Below are positions 61,300 through 64,000 of a stretch of 64,000 nt of DNA, piece by piece; the first letter of the stretch is position 1, and every line of letters starts with the position of its first letter. Origin of the DNA: Mycobacterium sp. SM1 (lineage in GTDB: Bacteria; Actinomycetota; Actinomycetes; Mycobacteriales; Mycobacteriaceae). The position numbers and the translations under genes are program-made. The notes beneath the pieces were generated by a model. The model searched no databases, was not told where the DNA came from, and worked only from the letters and a program-made list of their open reading frames with translations. Location: NCBI RefSeq assembly GCF_018361265.1, contig NZ_JAFLNH010000004.1:310001-374000 (forward strand), written 5' to 3'.

Positions 61300-62640
61300 A
61301 TGGATCGTCAGAAGGAATTCGTGCTTCGCACGATGGAGGAACGAGACATCCGTTTCGTCCGGCTCTGGTTCACCGACGTGCTCGGCTTCCTCAAATCGGT
61401 CGCGATCGCCCCGGCCGAGCTCGAGGGCGCCTTCGAGGAAGGCATCGGCTTCGACGGGTCCTCGATCGAGGGCTTCGCCCGGGTATCGGAATCCGACACC
61501 GTCGCCCACCCCGATCCGTCGACCTTCCAGGTACTGCCCTGGACCACCCCTTCCGGGCAGCACCACTCCGCGCGGATGTTCTGCGACATTAAAATGCCGG
61601 ATGGCTCGCCCTCCTGGGCGGACCCGCGCCATGTGTTGCGGCGCCAGCTAGGTAAGGCCAACGAACTCGGATTCTCCTGCTACATACACCCCGAGATCGA
61701 GTTCTTCCTGCTGCAGCCCGGTCCCGACGACGGGTCGGTGCCGGTCCCCGCCGATGACGCCGGCTATTTCGACCAGGCGGTGCATGACTCCGCGTCGAAT
61801 TTCCGCCGGCGCGCCATCGACGCGCTGGAGTTCATGGGCATCTCGGTGGAATTCAGTCACCACGAGGGGGCACCCGGTCAGCAGGAGATCGACCTGCGTT
61901 TCGCCGACGCGCTGTCAATGGCCGACAACGTGATGACATTCCGCTATGTCATCAAAGAGATCGCGTTGGAGGAGGGAGTGCGGGCGTCGTTTATGCCCAA
62001 GCCGTTCGTGCAGTTCCCCGGCTCGGCGATGCACACCCATATCAGCCTGTTCGAGGGCGAAGTCAATGCCTTTCACAGCCCCGACGACCCGTTGCAGCTG
62101 TCCGACGTCGCCAAGTCGTTCATCGCGGGCATTATGGAACACGCGTGTGAGATCAGCGCCGTCACCAACCAGTGGGTGAACTCCTACAAGCGGTTGGTGT
62201 CCGGTGGGGAGGCACCCACCGCGGCGTGCTGGGGAGCCGCCAACCGGTCGGCGCTGGTGCGGATTCCGATGTACAGTCCACGCAAGACATCGTCGCGGCG
62301 CATCGAAGTGCGCAGCCCCGACTCCGCGTGCAACCCCTACCTCGCGTTCGCCGTGCTGCTGGCGGCCGGCCTGCGTGGCGTGGAAAAGGGTTACGTGCTG
62401 GGCCCGCAGGCCGAGGACAACGTGTGGGACCTCACCGTCGAGGAGCGCCGTGCGATGGGCTATCGCGAGCTGCCCACCAGCCTGGACAGCGCGCTTCAGG
62501 CGATGGAGAACTCCGAGCTTGTCGCGGAAACCCTGGGGGAGCACGTTTTTGACTTTTTCTTGCGCAACAAGCGCACAGAATGGGCGAACTACCGCTGCAA
62601 CGTCACACCGTTTGAGCTGAAGACCTACCTGTCGCTTTAG
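61300..62640 (+). CDS. glnA2: Type I glutamine synthetase family protein GlnA2
   Basis: 446 aa. Beta-grasp N-domain (VRLWFTDVLGFLKSVAIAPA), metal ligands in YIHPEIEFFLL and EGAPGQQEIDLRFADAL, the ATP/ammonia region MPKPFVQFPGSAMHTHISLF, VSGGEAPTAACWGAANRSAL, the Arg-rich SRRIEVRSPDSACNPYLAFA, and a C-terminus ending KTYLSL. Homologue of Rv2222c, directly upstream of glnE as in M. tuberculosis. Whether it makes glutamine or gamma-glutamyl-polyamines cannot be settled from sequence. Confidence 0.94.
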   Translation: MDRQKEFVLRTMEERDIRFVRLWFTDVLGFLKSVAIAPAELEGAFEEGIGFDGSSIEGFARVSESDTVAHPDPSTFQVLPWTTPSGQHHSARMFCDIKMPDGSPSWADPRHVLRRQLGKANELGFSCYIHPEIEFFLLQPGPDDGSVPVPADDAGYFDQAVHDSASNFRRRAIDALEFMGISVEFSHHEGAPGQQEIDLRFADALSMADNVMTFRYVIKEIALEEGVRASFMPKPFVQFPGSAMHTHISLFEGEVNAFHSPDDPLQLSDVAKSFIAGIMEHACEISAVTNQWVNSYKRLVSGGEAPTAACWGAANRSALVRIPMYSPRKTSSRRIEVRSPDSACNPYLAFAVLLAAGLRGVEKGYVLGPQAEDNVWDLTVEERRAMGYRELPTSLDSALQAMENSELVAETLGEHVFDFFLRNKRTEWANYRCNVTPFELKTYLSL

Positions 62641-62724
62641 CGCCCAGCGCCGGTCCGCGGCTCAGTGGCGCCACCACCGTCCAGCCGTTGGCGGGCCGGT
62701 CGGCGCCGGGGGTGCGCTACCTTC

Positions 62725-64000
62725 GTGGTGGTGACCAAACCCGTAACCGAGCGACCGACGCTGCCCAGTGCGGCCCGGCTCGGACTGGTCGACCCGAACG
62801 CCGCCGCCAATTTAGCTCGGCTGGGGTGGGACACCCGCGATGACGAGGCTCACGCCGAGGTGCTGTGGTCGCTGTCGCGGGCTCCCGATGCCGACGCTGC
62901 GCTGCGTGCCCTTGTCCGGCTGGCGGAGGCTCTGGGCGCCGGCTGGGCCGAGCTCAACGAGGCGCTGTTCACCGACCGTGGCCTGCGCGGCCGGCTGTTC
63001 GCCGTGCTGGGCTCGTCGCTGGCATTGGGAGACCACCTGGTGGCCCACCCGGGGTCGTGGCGGCTGCTGGCCGGCCGGGTGATATTGCCGTCGGCCGAGG
63101 AGCTGCGCCGGATGTTCCTCGGGTGCCTCGCCGACAGCCAGGCCGAAACATCGACTGCACCGCGGTCGGTGCTGTCCCGACTGCACACCCTCTACCGGGA
63201 TCGGCTGCTGGTGCTGGCCGCACTCGACCTGGCGCCTGTCGTCGAGGATCAGCCCGTGCTGGCTTTCCGGGCGGTCGGTGCCCACCTGGCGGATATGGCC
63301 GATGCCGCGCTGACGGCGGCCCTGCGGGTGGCGGAAACGACGGTATGCGGGGACCGCACCCCGCCCCGGCTGGCCGTCATCGCGATGGGCAAATGCGGTG
63401 CCCGCGAACTTAATTACGTCAGCGATGTCGACGTCATCTTTGTGGGCGAGCGGGCGGATTCGGTGACTACCCGGGTGGCCGGCGAGATGATGCGGGTGGC
63501 GTCGCAGGCATTTTTCCAGGTGGACGCCGGGCTGCGACCCGAAGGCCGCCACGGCGAGCTGGTCCGCACGCTCGACTCACATATCGCCTACTACCGGCGA
63601 TGGGCAAAGACCTGGGAGTTTCAGGCGTTGCTGAAAGCCCGGCCGGCCGCCGGCGACGCGCAGCTGGGGGAGCGCTACCTGGCCGCGTTGATGCCGATGG
63701 TGTGGCGGGCGTGCGAACGCGAGGATTTCGTCGGCGAAGTGCAGGCGATGCGGCGCCGGGTGGAGCAGTCGGTGCCCGCCGAGGTCCGCGGCCGCGAACT
63801 CAAGCTGGGCAGCGGTGGGCTGCGTGACGTCGAGTTCGCGGTGCAATTGCTGCAATTGGTGCACGGTCGCGCCGACGAGTCGCTGCACGTGGCTTCCACG
63901 GTGGACGCCCTGGCGGCCCTAGGAGCCGGCGGCTACGTCGGACGCGACGACGCCGCAAACCTGACGGCGTCCTACGAGTTTCTGCGGCTGCTCGAGCACC
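62725..64000 (+). CDS. glnE: Glutamine synthetase adenylyltransferase GlnE (5' part; runs off the window)
   Basis: Bifunctional enzyme that adenylylates and deadenylylates glutamine synthetase. Begins MVVTKPVTERPTLPSAARLG (GTG 62725). SSLALGDHLVAHPGSWRLLA and the first nucleotidyltransferase domain with LAVIAMGKCGARELNYVSDV plus DVIFVGE (DxD metal site) follow, then LKLGSGGLRDVEFAVQLLQL. About 425 codons are present and open to the window edge. Homologue of Rv2221c. Confidence 0.94.
   Translation, partial: MVVTKPVTERPTLPSAARLGLVDPNAAANLARLGWDTRDDEAHAEVLWSLSRAPDADAALRALVRLAEALGAGWAELNEALFTDRGLRGRLFAVLGSSLALGDHLVAHPGSWRLLAGRVILPSAEELRRMFLGCLADSQAETSTAPRSVLSRLHTLYRDRLLVLAALDLAPVVEDQPVLAFRAVGAHLADMADAALTAALRVAETTVCGDRTPPRLAVIAMGKCGARELNYVSDVDVIFVGERADSVTTRVAGEMMRVASQAFFQVDAGLRPEGRHGELVRTLDSHIAYYRRWAKTWEFQALLKARPAAGDAQLGERYLAALMPMVWRACEREDFVGEVQAMRRRVEQSVPAEVRGRELKLGSGGLRDVEFAVQLLQLVHGRADESLHVASTVDALAALGAGGYVGRDDAANLTASYEFLRLLEH

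Overview
The window is high-GC actinobacterial DNA from a Mycobacterium, most likely a slow grower related to the M. tuberculosis group. This rests on the right-hand core block, whose gene content and order match the M. tuberculosis Rv2236c-Rv2221c segment read backwards: cobD, SURF1, the ptpA position, ptkA, cobC, NIF3-like, zinc-ribbon coiled coil, RNase H/phosphatase, CYTH-CHAD, panB, hip1/caeA, its Rv2223c-like paralogue, glnA2 and glnE.

Layout. (1) Positions 1 to about 30,125 are an integrative island. On the left is a three-gene overlapping cassette (excisionase, 43-aa ORF, frameshifted tyrosine integrase) with 11-bp-spaced TGTCCCAAG repeats at the extreme end. On the right are the same repeats and a copy of the 3' part of a tRNA-Val(UAC)-like gene (attR). 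The intact tRNA and left junction should lie just left of the window. The island carries a long DUF4365-type gene broken by two insertion sequences (IS), an intact efflux-type operon (SDR, tandem-HTH TetR, small membrane protein, ABC ATPase, permease), an IS256-type transposase gene split by a group II intron, a two-recombinase element inserted in another recombinase gene, an IS3 element nested in an ISL3 element, and an AbiE-like antitoxin/nucleotidyltransferase pair beside attR. (2) 30,198-38,072 is core: epoxide hydrolase, cobD, SURF1, a decayed ptpA, a PtkA-like HAD protein, cobC, NIF3-like, zinc-ribbon protein, RNase H/phosphatase. (3) 38,203-50,650 is a second accessory block, bounded by 154-bp direct repeats of the RNase H/MOSC gene junction. 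It holds a Tat-exported FAD oxidase, several decayed IS elements, a small protein + DUF1023 hydrolase (broken) + LppA-like lipoprotein cassette, a BrnT/BrnA-like toxin-antitoxin pair and an IS1634-type element. (4) 50,699-64,000 returns to core: MOSC protein, ferredoxin, RNase P RNA, CYTH-CHAD, metallophosphoesterase, ZIP transporter, cysH, panB, two exported hydrolases, glnA2 and the start of glnE.

The core genes serve cobalamin synthesis (cobD, cobC), cytochrome oxidase assembly (SURF1), pantothenate synthesis (panB), sulfate reduction (cysH), nitrogen metabolism (glnA2, glnE), RNA metabolism (rnpB, RNase H) and envelope biology (hip1-like). Both accessory blocks are heavily decayed: most transposases and several cargo genes carry frameshifts or nested insertions, whereas the efflux operon, both toxin-antitoxin-like pairs, the FAD oxidase and the inner recombinase pair remain open.

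All calls come from reading the sequence and from remembered family features. No database search was run. Locus names from M. tuberculosis are given from memory as guides to homology.
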